Origin: Pseudomonas sp. B21-015
GTDB taxonomy: Bacteria > Pseudomonadota > Gammaproteobacteria > Pseudomonadales > Pseudomonadaceae
Length of the DNA stretch: 64,000 nt
NCBI RefSeq assembly: GCF_024749285.1
Contig: NZ_CP087196.1
Span: forward strand, 1 to 64,000
Reading direction: 5' to 3'
Part shown: piece by piece, positions 21,276 through 28,717 of the stretch
How positions within the stretch are numbered: position 1 is the stretch's first letter
Layout: each line of letters begins with the position of its first letter
Position numbers and translations under genes: made by a program
The notes under the pieces: generated by a model
What the model was told of the DNA's origin: nothing
What the model saw: only the letters and a program-made list of their open reading frames with translations
Database searches by the model: none

Positions 21276-22150
21276 AGTGTGCGCCCAGCATTTTCGTCCA
21301 GCGTTTGCCGCGCCGCTTCCAGCGCTTCACGGGTGTCGAGGTGGTTGGGATGAAACCCCGGAATGAACCAGGCCAGCCATCTCGGAAACACACGGGTCAG
21401 CGGACCGGGACTTACGAATAACCAGCCGAGCAAACGCAGCCACTCGCGCCCGTTGCGGCGTTGCCCGTCATTACCGGAAAGTCGATAAATGAAGTACATG
21501 ACATCGACTGCAAAGTAGCCGGTCATGATCAGCATGACCCCGCATCGCATCAGGTATCGCCAGAGCGGATTGCTAACCACCACGCCCAGCACATCGTAGG
21601 CGACGGCCTTGTGTTCGGTTTCTTCGATCGCATGCCAGCGCCATAGCATGGCCATCTTTCCATCGGCACCTTTGAGGACCGCGGGATTGCGCAGGAGTTG
21701 ATCGGAGAGAATCGCGGTGAAATGCTCCAGGCTGGCCGTCATGGCCAGACGCATCGCCGGTGAAAATTTGTTGCCCACCTCCTGACGGCGCAAGAGCAGT
21801 TGTTCGAGGGCATCGATAGGTGCGCCTTGTGCCGCGAGTAGCTGGTTATACGAACGATGCTCGCGAATATGCGACGCTTCCTGATAAACGAACGCGTCAA
21901 CGGCTTCGGCCAGCGCCGGGTCATTTTCGATCGCTTTTCGAAAGTGCACGACACTGTCGATGAAGAGTTTTTCGCCGAGTGGAAACATGATCGACAGGCC
22001 ATCGAAAAAGCGCGTCACGTGCGGCCAGCCACGATACCAATAGCGAGGAATCTGCTCATCGAGTGCGAAACGCAGGTTGCGCCGGGGGATGTGGGCGCCA
22101 CCGGATATTGCCGCCGAGCGTCTGGTTAAAAGGCGTTTTAGATACGACAT
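21272..22150 (-). CDS. PF10118-type predicted metal-dependent hydrolase, diiron-like
   Basis: This 292-residue protein matches the predicted metal-dependent hydrolase family PF10118. It has the spacing of a ferritin-like diiron site: E60 in FPLGEKLF, E91-xx-H94 in QEASHIREH, E142, and E177-xx-H180 in EETEHKAVAYDV. A hydrophobic C-terminal segment (about 193-215) may bind membrane. Such a site could activate oxygen as easily as hydrolyse, so 'hydrolase' is only the family label. It is divergent from the desaturase gene at 22257, which shares a 106-bp promoter region. Confidence 0.8.
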   Translation of the reverse strand: MSYLKRLLTRRSAAISGGAHIPRRNLRFALDEQIPRYWYRGWPHVTRFFDGLSIMFPLGEKLFIDSVVHFRKAIENDPALAEAVDAFVYQEASHIREHRSYNQLLAAQGAPIDALEQLLLRRQEVGNKFSPAMRLAMTASLEHFTAILSDQLLRNPAVLKGADGKMAMLWRWHAIEETEHKAVAYDVLGVVVSNPLWRYLMRCGVMLIMTGYFAVDVMYFIYRLSGNDGQRRNGREWLRLLGWLFVSPGPLTRVFPRWLAWFIPGFHPNHLDTREALEAARQTLDENAGRTL

Positions 22151-22256
22151 AACGTTTTCTGCGGTTCCTCGTTGCCCCGACGCCTCAGCATTTGATCGTT
22201 GGCGAAGTGGTCAGGGCGGTATACTTTTTTGACTCGACCTTTCTCAAGGAGCCCAT

Positions 22257-23186
22257 ATGCGCAGTTCCAGTGACATTTCGCAAACGCGTCGTTTCGACGT
22301 GGGCAATCTGTGTGTTCTGGCGCTGCAGACGCTGTTTTGGGGCACGACCCTGACGTGGCTTTCCCACACAGAAGCAGGTTGGCTCAAATGGCTGGTGCTC
22401 GTTCCGTTCTGCCTGGTCATGCAAGGTGTCTTCTCGATGATGCACGAGTCCTTTCATGGCTTGGCGCACAGTCGCAAATCACTCAACTACTTCGTCATGT
22501 GGTGGGCTTCTACCCTTTTTGGCGCCTCGGCCACGCTGATCCATATCAACCATCTGGGGCATCATGTGCGCAATCGCACACGCGCAGAGCTAGCCGACTT
22601 CGCGGTCGCGGATGAGTCGCTGTGGCGCAAGCGTATCGAGTACTATTTTGCGGTGCTCGGCGGTATCTGGCTGGCGGCGTTTGTCGGCAGCCTTTTATTG
22701 CCGGTGCTGCCGGCCCGCATCACGGACAAGTGGTCGCAAACCGCAGAGGTCAACACTTATGCCGCGGCCTTCAAGGATTTCTCCAGCGCCGACTTCAAAC
22801 GCATCCGCCTGGAAGTCATTGCCGGCGTCGCCGCGTGGTTATCGATCGGACTCTTGCTGGGATGGACGTGGCATGTTGTGCTCATCGCCTACCTCGCTTT
22901 TGCATTTTCCTGGTCGTCGCTGCAGTGGGTGTACCACATGCGCACGCCGCTGGATGTCGTCGAGGGCGCCTATAACATGCGGACCCCGCGTCTGGTGCGC
23001 TGGGCGTTTTTGAACTTCAACTACAACCTGACCCATCATCGCCACTCGGCCATGCATTGGCAGCAGATGCATGAAGCCTCCAACCTGAAAGAAACGCGGC
23101 CGCTCTGGTATGGCTGGCTGCAGGTTTTTCTGCCGCCCCAGCGGTTACCCGATGACTTGACGCAACTGGACAAGACTTACTTCTGA
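22257..23186 (+). CDS. Membrane fatty-acid desaturase
   Basis: The 309-residue integral membrane protein has the three histidine boxes HESFH (63-67), HLGHH (99-103) and HHRHS (260-264) of diiron desaturases and hydroxylases, between hydrophobic segments. The start has CAAGGAG upstream. It is first in a tight plus-strand operon with the GH3-like gene (start/stop overlap by one base) and the Rieske gene. It is the second desaturase-type enzyme of the cluster and is related in motif but not in architecture to the PAP2 fusion at 16903. Confidence 0.88.
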   Translation: MRSSSDISQTRRFDVGNLCVLALQTLFWGTTLTWLSHTEAGWLKWLVLVPFCLVMQGVFSMMHESFHGLAHSRKSLNYFVMWWASTLFGASATLIHINHLGHHVRNRTRAELADFAVADESLWRKRIEYYFAVLGGIWLAAFVGSLLLPVLPARITDKWSQTAEVNTYAAAFKDFSSADFKRIRLEVIAGVAAWLSIGLLLGWTWHVVLIAYLAFAFSWSSLQWVYHMRTPLDVVEGAYNMRTPRLVRWAFLNFNYNLTHHRHSAMHWQQMHEASNLKETRPLWYGWLQVFLPPQRLPDDLTQLDKTYF

Positions 23187-24787
23187 TGAGCGCCCACATG
23201 GATGTCAAGCGCGCGCTATGGCAGACCTTTCTGGAACGCGCCAAGCCCACGCTCGATCAATGGCACGCGCAACTTGAGCAACCGCAATCGACGCAAGAGC
23301 GGGCATTGCAGCGACTGCTCGAAGCCAATCGTGATTGCGCATTCGGCCGCGCCCACCACTTTGCTCGGCTGCGTGACTCGACGCAGTTTCGCGACAACGT
23401 CCCGATCCACACTTACATGCAACTGCAGCCCTGGATCGAGCGCGCGCAAAATGAATCCGAAGCGATTCTGACCTCCTCCCCGCCGCTGTTCTTCGAGCGT
23501 ACGAGCGGAAACAGCGCGCTGCATAAAGCGATTCCCTATACGCGCGCCTTCCTCGCAGAAATGCACAGCGCGCTGACCGTGTGGCTCGCCGACATGCATC
23601 GTCAGGTGCCCGGAATCAGCCACGGATCAAGCTACTGGTCGATGTCGCCGCCCTTGCAAATGCCAGTGGCGGGACCCAATGGCATTTGCATCGGGTCGGC
23701 CAGTGATCTGGAGTATTTGCACGGCAGTCATCTGGCCGGTCTGGCAGGGACTTTGTTGATTCCCGAGTTCAGCGGTGCGTTGTCGCAATGGCGCCGACAG
23801 ACCCTCCTCGCTTTGCTGGCCGATGCCGATCTGAGCTTTATCAGTGTGTGGAGCCCGACCTTCCTGACCAGCCTGTTGCAGCCACTGTTCGACGGCGAAA
23901 CGCCCGAACATGCGCAGACGTTTGCATGGCTGGAGGCCGCGCTTCCCGCGTCGCGCCAGTCAGCATTGCGCCGAGCGAGATCCCAAGGAGTATGCACCGA
24001 ATTATGGCCACGACTGGCCGCCGTCAGTTGCTGGATGGAGGGCCCCAGCCGCCACTACTTCACGCAACTGGCCGTGCGTTTTCCGCAAACGCAGTGGCTC
24101 CCGAAAAGTCTTTTTGCCACCGAAGGCGTCGTGAGCATTCCATTCGGCGACGGGCCTGGATGCCCGTTGGCGATCGGCAGCCATTATCTGGAATTTCTCT
24201 GCGAAGACGGCGCCCTGCGCCATGCTCATTCGTTACGCCTGGGGGAAACGGCGCAGGTCCTGCTGACCACCGGTGGCGGCTTGTACCGCTATGCATTGGG
24301 CGATCGGGTCCGCGTCGTCGGCATGTCGGGGGCCACGCCACGGGTCGAGTTCGTGGGACGTGCCACGGGAACCAGTGATCTGGTCGGAGAAAAACTCGAT
24401 GAGCAAATCGTGCAGAACCTGTTCGACCGATGCCTGGCCACAAAAGGCGCCGCCTGCCTGATCCCCAATGCCTACGCGTCGCCACCGCATTACACGGCGC
24501 TGGTTGCGACATCCCGCCACCTTGATGCCAGTGCCTTGGTGCTGACGATCGAGGCGGCACTGTCCGACGCCTTTCATTACTGCCAGGCACGCCGACTCGG
24601 GCAACTGGGACCTGTGCAGGTGCGCCTGCTCGACGGCGGTGCTGATCAGCTCGCGCATGTATTGCAGCAGGCGGCGGAGTTGAGCGGCATCCGTGCGGGC
24701 GACTTCAAGCCGCGTTCACTTATCAATCGGCTGGAGACAGCCGAAGCCCTTCTCGCTCTTACGGAAAGCTCATGTCGGCACCTTTGA
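23186..24787 (+). CDS. GH3-family acyl-acid amido synthetase-like enzyme
   Basis: The 533-residue protein has the layout of the GH3 auxin-responsive promoter family, which are adenylating enzymes that join an acyl acid to an amino acid or amine. The visible nucleotide-binding motifs are TSGNSALHK (106-114, the P-loop-like motif), ATEG (311-314), YRYALGD (367-373) and GEKL (401-404). Plant members make jasmonoyl-Ile or IAA-amino acids; bacterial members are little known. Here, between a desaturase and a Rieske oxygenase, it would plausibly activate a fatty or aromatic acid for amide formation. The ATG overlaps the desaturase stop. Confidence 0.82.
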   Translation: MSAHMDVKRALWQTFLERAKPTLDQWHAQLEQPQSTQERALQRLLEANRDCAFGRAHHFARLRDSTQFRDNVPIHTYMQLQPWIERAQNESEAILTSSPPLFFERTSGNSALHKAIPYTRAFLAEMHSALTVWLADMHRQVPGISHGSSYWSMSPPLQMPVAGPNGICIGSASDLEYLHGSHLAGLAGTLLIPEFSGALSQWRRQTLLALLADADLSFISVWSPTFLTSLLQPLFDGETPEHAQTFAWLEAALPASRQSALRRARSQGVCTELWPRLAAVSCWMEGPSRHYFTQLAVRFPQTQWLPKSLFATEGVVSIPFGDGPGCPLAIGSHYLEFLCEDGALRHAHSLRLGETAQVLLTTGGGLYRYALGDRVRVVGMSGATPRVEFVGRATGTSDLVGEKLDEQIVQNLFDRCLATKGAACLIPNAYASPPHYTALVATSRHLDASALVLTIEAALSDAFHYCQARRLGQLGPVQVRLLDGGADQLAHVLQQAAELSGIRAGDFKPRSLINRLETAEALLALTESSCRHL

Positions 24788-25857
24788 ACAATCTTCTTGA
24801 GACGCCGGACGATGGCACCCTCGAACAATGGTATGTGGCGTGTGCACAGAAAGAACTGCGCAAAAACAAACCTTACCGGGCGAAGATTCTGGGCCTGAAC
24901 CTGGTGCTTTTTCGCCAGCGTGACGGCCGGGCAGCGGCGTTGCTCGACCAGTGCGTGCACCGCGGAACGCGCTTATCGGCGGGCAAGATTGCCGACGATT
25001 GCCTGGTGTGCCCTTACCACGGCTGGCGCTACGACGCTCAGGGGCAAGTGATGCATATCCCCAGCGTCGGCGATCTGCCGTGTTCCTCGACTTCGCCCGC
25101 GTATCGATACCGCCAGCGTCACTTTGCGGTGCAAGAACAGGACGGACTGGTCTGGGTCTACACCGGCACGGGCAACCCGCAGAAAAAACCTGTGTTCAAG
25201 CTACCGGTCTACGGCGAAAAACCCTGGCAGTCCTATTTCATGATCAACACGTTCGAGGCCGATGTCGGCAGCCTCGTGCAGAACTTCATGGACGTACCGC
25301 ACACTGTGTTTGTGCACGAAGGCATCTTCAGATCCAGCACTGGGCGAACAATGGAGGCCACGCTCGCGTGTAAAGCGCAGAGCATTGAAGTGACCTATCA
25401 CGATGACGGCGACAAGATCGGTTTCCTGAACTGGCTCAGTAATCCCGACGGCGAGCCATTGGTGCACACGGATCGTTTTTTCGCGCCCAACGTCACGCGC
25501 TGCGACTACCGCTGGGGCGACTGTTCGGCGTTCTTCATCATCAGCCAGATCACACCCATGGATTCACGACAGTCGCGCGTCTATACCTACATCGCCTACC
25601 GCTTCCGGTTACCCCGCTGGGTACTACGCCTGTTGCGTCCGTTCATTCATCTGTACACCCGTATCGTTATTCGTCAGGACGTGAAGATCATTCAGGCGCA
25701 CCGGCAAGGTCTCGATAATGTAGCGAATTTCAAGCCGTCCAACGTGCAAGCCGATGCCGTGCATATCGGGGTCGATCAGCTACTGGCCGCCGTGAGACGG
25801 GGAGAAGCGTTACCTCCGGCACAACGCCGTGAATCCCGGATACGATTTGCGCTCTGA
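24772..25857 (+). CDS. Rieske [2Fe-2S] non-haem iron oxygenase, alpha subunit
   Basis: The 361-residue enzyme has Rieske ligands C61, H63, C80 and H83 (CVHRG and CPYHGW) and the mononuclear iron motif with N171, D174, H177 and H182 (NFMDVPHTVFVH). A basic, hydrophobic stretch near 285-310 may contact membrane, as in lipid- or sterol-acting members. No ferredoxin or reductase gene is nearby, so electrons must come from elsewhere. It overlaps the GH3 gene by 16 bp, which ties the two steps together. It is the last gene of the lipid operon. Confidence 0.9.
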   Translation: MSAPLNNLLETPDDGTLEQWYVACAQKELRKNKPYRAKILGLNLVLFRQRDGRAAALLDQCVHRGTRLSAGKIADDCLVCPYHGWRYDAQGQVMHIPSVGDLPCSSTSPAYRYRQRHFAVQEQDGLVWVYTGTGNPQKKPVFKLPVYGEKPWQSYFMINTFEADVGSLVQNFMDVPHTVFVHEGIFRSSTGRTMEATLACKAQSIEVTYHDDGDKIGFLNWLSNPDGEPLVHTDRFFAPNVTRCDYRWGDCSAFFIISQITPMDSRQSRVYTYIAYRFRLPRWVLRLLRPFIHLYTRIVIRQDVKIIQAHRQGLDNVANFKPSNVQADAVHIGVDQLLAAVRRGEALPPAQRRESRIRFAL

Positions 25858-25870
25858 GGGAACCTGATCT

Positions 25871-25915
25871 ATTGGCGCTGATGAGGAGTTGACCCAGTTG
25901 CCGAGAAATCGTTGA
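25871..25915 (+). repeat. Solitary IS21-type end fragment
   Basis: TTGGCGCTGATGAGGAGTTG and the following GACCCAGTTGCCGAG block are a near copy of the sequence at 26345-26380 in the same orientation. This indicates a partly deleted IS21-type element that once flanked the IS66 remnant. Confidence 0.6.
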
Positions 25916-26021
25916 CCTAGGTAGCCTTCAAGGCTATGGCCCTCTGTGCTGGGTATTTACTTATTTAAGTTGGGGCAGTCTTGCCCCAGCAGGTGGGGAA
26001 ATTCCACATCAGCGCCTACAG

Positions 26022-26342
26022 GTGGCGAAGTTCGCTGACCACTTGCCGCTGTACCGGCAGGAGAAAATCTTTGGCCGCGCCGGGCTGGCGAGCATGCGCG
26101 TGACTTCCTCGGCTCCTGGAACGGCAAGTTGGTGTGCGACGACTTTGCTGGCTACAAAGCCGGGTTCGAGCAAGGCATGACCGAAATCGGCTGCATGGCT
26201 CACGCCCGCCGCAAGTTTTTCGATCTGCACGTGGCGAATACGCCAGGAAAAGGCAGCGCCGATAATCAAAACGCTACATGACTGGATGTTGGCCCAGCGC
26301 GATCTGGTGCCCAATGGATCTGCAACGGCAAAAGCCTTGGAT
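26022..26342 (+). pseudogene. tnpC: IS66-family transposase (TnpC) remnant
   Basis: Three in-order pieces of an IS66 TnpC can be read: VAKFADHLPLYRQEKIFGRAG, then (after a frame change near 26090) DFLGSWNGKLVCDDFAGYK...CMAHARRKFFDLHVAN, then LHDWMLAQRDLVPNGSATAKA. Large internal segments are missing. The last piece is cut exactly at 26343, where an IS21-type end begins, so that element inserted into the IS66 gene. It is not functional. Confidence 0.8.
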
Positions 26343-26494
26343 TGTTGGCGCCGATGCCGAGTTGACCCAGTTGCCGAGATTTCACTGACCCAGTCTGACT
26401 CCTCGTGAATCATTGTCTGTGCTCGATTGTTGCAGTTTTGGAGAGGGGGCAGTCTTGCGTCGGCAATTGGGTCAATCCGGGGTCAGCATCAACA
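26343..26494. mobile_element. 152-bp IS21-type end-to-end remnant
   Basis: It begins TGTTGGCGCCGATGCCGAGT and closes with the inverted match of TGTTGATGCTGACCCCG; both ends carry the TTGACCCARTTGCCGA inner repeat. No transposase gene is left between the ends, giving a MITE-like internally deleted copy. Confidence 0.6.
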
Positions 26495-26517
26495 CGACAA
26501 TCCTGTCGGACCGAGAG

Positions 26518-26648
26518 AGCATCTATCTTGTGAGTCCAGTAGGCTTTTCTCATCTTTTCTGTGATTTTCGCGCTTCACACTCACAGAAAAAATGATTTTC
26601 TCCCAGCGTTTGCTGGGCCTCCAGAATCATCTATTTTGTGAACCTACA
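26518..26648 (-). repeat. Right transposon end with three TnsB-site-like repeats
   Basis: Read on the minus strand, the end is TGTAGGTTCACAAAATAGAT at 26648-26629. Further copies are TCACAGAAAAGATGA (about 26566-26547) and CTCACAAGATAGATGCT (about 26536-26518). These are inverted relative to the left-end copies, as expected for a Tn7-type end. Confidence 0.75.
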
Positions 26649-26653
26649 CCGGC
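26649..26653. repeat. Right 5-bp target-site duplication (CCGGC)
   Basis: An exact match to 6213-6217 on the other side of the element. From here the ancestral gyrB downstream sequence resumes (CAGAACCGC and then the terminator). Confidence 0.85.
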
Positions 26654-26667
26654 AGAACCGCTAAAAC

Positions 26668-26700
26668 AAAAAAGGCCAACGCTCAGCGTTGGCCTTTTTT
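26668..26700. terminator. Bidirectional terminator, ancestral gyrB terminator
   Basis: The stem AAGGCCAACGCT / AGCGTTGGCCTT is flanked by an A-run and a T-run. It lies 19 bp past the response-regulator stop on the minus strand. Before the transposon inserted it would have been about 30 bp behind gyrB, so it served both genes. Confidence 0.88.
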
Positions 26701-26719
26701 ATTGATCGTCGAAACGTCG

Positions 26720-27439
26720 TCATTCGCTAGCAGTCACTACGTTCTCCAGCCGATACCCATACCCGTAAATCGTCAGCAGTTGCCAACCGCGATCAGCCGT
26801 CAGGCCCAGCTTGTTGCGCAGGCGATAAATATGAGTATCTAACGGGCGAGAGGACACTATTTCTTCATGGGTCCAAAAGCGTTCATACAAATACTCACGG
26901 GACAATGGTCGGCCCAGATTGGCGAACAGGCAGCGGGCAAGACGGTATTCCCGTTCGGTCAGGCTGATAGGGGTGGAGGCGCGGGTGACGGTTAATTCGG
27001 CATCGTCGAATTCTAGGTCATTGAATGTCAGTATTTCGGTGGCTGCCGTGCGTTGCAGTCCATGCCGACGAAGCACCGCGCTGACCCGAGCCATCAGCTC
27101 GTTGGGGCGAAACGGTTTGCTCACGTAATCGTCGGCCCCGGCGTTCAAGGCCTGGACGATATCGCTTTCGGTATCGCGACTGGTGAGCATGATCGCGGCC
27201 GGTGGTGCGTCCATGTGTTCACGGGTCCAGCGCAACAACGACAGGCCGCTGATATCGGGCAGTTGCCAGTCGAGGATCAGCAGGTCGAAGGTTTCCCGCC
27301 GAAGTTGCCGTAGCAAGTCCTCTCCCCGCTCGAAGCTGTGCAACGTCCACGCCTGCTCTCCCGTTGCGGGGATCTGTCGCAGTGTCTGTTCTACCCGGCG
27401 GAGTTCAGCGGGTTCGTCATCCAGTATTGCGACACGCAT
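26720..27439 (-). CDS. OmpR/PhoB-family response regulator
   Basis: A DNA-binding regulator partnered with a histidine kinase, most likely the CHASE2 kinase at 28718. I chose the ATG at 27439 (AAGGAAA upstream), giving 239 residues starting MRVAILDDE. The longer reading adds an unconserved leader. The receiver has D7-D8, phospho-acceptor D57 (LLILDWQLP) and K108 (SKPF). The C-terminal winged helix holds SLTEREYRLARCLF and a YLYERFW recognition region. It is divergent from the fecR-like gene over a 507-bp region. Confidence 0.92.
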   Translation of the reverse strand: MRVAILDDEPAELRRVEQTLRQIPATGEQAWTLHSFERGEDLLRQLRRETFDLLILDWQLPDISGLSLLRWTREHMDAPPAAIMLTSRDTESDIVQALNAGADDYVSKPFRPNELMARVSAVLRRHGLQRTAATEILTFNDLEFDDAELTVTRASTPISLTEREYRLARCLFANLGRPLSREYLYERFWTHEEIVSSRPLDTHIYRLRNKLGLTADRGWQLLTIYGYGYRLENVVTASE

Positions 27440-27946
27440 GCCGAGTGTTTCCTTCATCTCGTAAGTGCAAAGTTTAAGAAAATTCCCACGGGAGTTTAGG
27501 CTGATTGATTGAATCTGAACAATTGTGGTGAATTGCTGCGAATTTCCCAAGGACGGCTACGCTGATTTCGCTTCGCCGCGCTGACATTTACTCAGCACAA
27601 CAACGTTGGTTTTAGCCCTCGGCCAATTCTGAACAAATATTGAGAATTACCTCGCAAGGCTCCCTAGCCGGTAGATTCGATCTCGCTGAGCGGCACAGGG
27701 GCATTGGGATGTGCCCCGACGCAGGGAGCGTCAACGCCAACCTGGCAGGACCGTCGATCGCCGGTTTTCGACGGTCTGCAGTTCAGGGGGAAATACACGG
27801 AGTGCCTGCTCGGCGCCGACACAGGGATGTGTCATCTCATGTCCGTTGCGCCTATGGCTATCTGCCAGAGCGTCCGGTCAGGTATCGTGCGTCAAGCGCG
27901 CGCGTTTACCCGGCATGATTTCCAAAAGAGCATAAAAAGCCAATCC
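27440..27946. other. 507-bp intergenic region between divergent regulator and FecR genes
   Basis: Several short ORFs cross it, but none has a credible start signal or a recognisable product. An in-frame extension of the fecR-like gene to 27704 reads through low-quality sequence with no family resemblance. Two divergent promoters must lie here. I could not fix their positions or find a clear inverted repeat for the regulator. Confidence 0.5.
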
Positions 27947-28699
27947 ATGAATCCCATGACCTTATTGCTCCCACGCCGTTCTGGTGTCTGTTTTTTACTG
28001 GTTGCCGGCCTGATGGGATTGCTCACCCAGATTGCATCGGCGCCTGCCGCTTCGGCAAAACCTCTGCCTTGTATCGATGAAAACCAGCAATGCCGTGGTC
28101 AACCGCTGCCCGCGACTGTCGAGCATCTGACCGGCGAAGCCTGGAAGCTGGACGTCAAAGGCAAGCAGACGCCACTGCAGGAAGGTATGTCGATCGACGA
28201 GCAGGAAGGCGTCAAGACCTCACCCTCGGCGTTTGTCAGCCTGTCCCTGGGTGATGGCTCGCGAGTGGTGCTACCTTCCAGCTCCCACATCACGCTGCAC
28301 CTCAACGCCAAACGCCCTGAGGGCGCTGAAGCTGACGAGGTCCAGGTCATGGCCCGTCAGGGGGTGCGTATTCAGAAACAAGGCACGTTGACGTCAATCG
28401 ACTTGTTACCCGCCCCGCGTTTGTTGGGGCAGTCCGGCCAAACGGATAATGTGCCTGTCTGGCAGTTGATCATGAAGCCCATTGAAGGGGCCACGGGTTA
28501 TCGGGCGCAAGTTGCCACCGATGCAGCCTTTCTGGACATCAAGCAAGAGCAGTTTTCCAGCACGCCAGAGGTAAAGTTCAGCGGGTTGAAAGCGTTTTTC
28601 TACCATGTTCGCCTGTCGGCGTATGACGCTCAGGGGTTAGAGGGAGAGGCCGGGGTGTATGACATTTTCTATTACCCCAGGACCACGCATGTCCAATAG
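27947..28699 (+). CDS. FecR-domain periplasmic protein
   Basis: From the ATG at 27947, 250 residues follow with a signal peptide (about 1-36, LLVAGLMGLLTQIASAPAAS). Then comes a FecR-type beta domain (TPLQEGMSIDEQEGVKTSP..VSLSLGDGSRVVLPSSSHI, about 75-125) and a C-terminal Ig-like or fibronectin-like part (WQLIMKPIEGATGYRAQVA). It lacks the cytoplasmic and membrane parts of classical FecR anti-sigma proteins and is probably a sensor or ligand-binding partner for the CHASE2 kinase 18 bp downstream. The weak Shine-Dalgarno makes the start slightly uncertain (ATG at 27956 is also possible). Confidence 0.8.
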   Translation: MNPMTLLLPRRSGVCFLLVAGLMGLLTQIASAPAASAKPLPCIDENQQCRGQPLPATVEHLTGEAWKLDVKGKQTPLQEGMSIDEQEGVKTSPSAFVSLSLGDGSRVVLPSSSHITLHLNAKRPEGAEADEVQVMARQGVRIQKQGTLTSIDLLPAPRLLGQSGQTDNVPVWQLIMKPIEGATGYRAQVATDAAFLDIKQEQFSSTPEVKFSGLKAFFYHVRLSAYDAQGLEGEAGVYDIFYYPRTTHVQ

Positions 28700-28717
28700 C
28701 ACCCCGGACGGCGAGCG

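Larger units (their letters stand above)
6218..26648. mobile_element. Tn7-like transposon inserted after gyrB, transposition genes lost
   Basis: The ends are TGTAGGTTCACA at 6218-6229 and its exact reverse complement at 26637-26648, flanked by CCGGC on both sides. Inside each end are further copies of a TTCACAAAATAGATGAT-like repeat in inverted orientation at the two ends, resembling the multiple TnsB sites of Tn7 (the core ACAAAATAGAT also occurs in Tn7 ends). Insertion just past the stop codon of a conserved gene is typical of TnsD/TniQ-guided elements. The cargo is a T6SS vgrG island and a lipid-enzyme cluster. No tnsA, tnsB, tnsC or tniQ gene is present. An IS21-type remnant occupies 6343-7594, where such genes could have been. 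The structure is read directly; the Tn7-like assignment is inference from the ends. Confidence 0.82.

Noticed and set aside
26413..26595. 60-codon ORF within IS debris near the right transposon end
   Set aside because: It overlaps the IS21-type end and TnsB-like repeats and has no recognisable product.
27704..27946. 81-residue N-terminal extension of the FecR-domain protein
   Set aside because: Unconserved composition and a signal peptide beginning only at the later Met.
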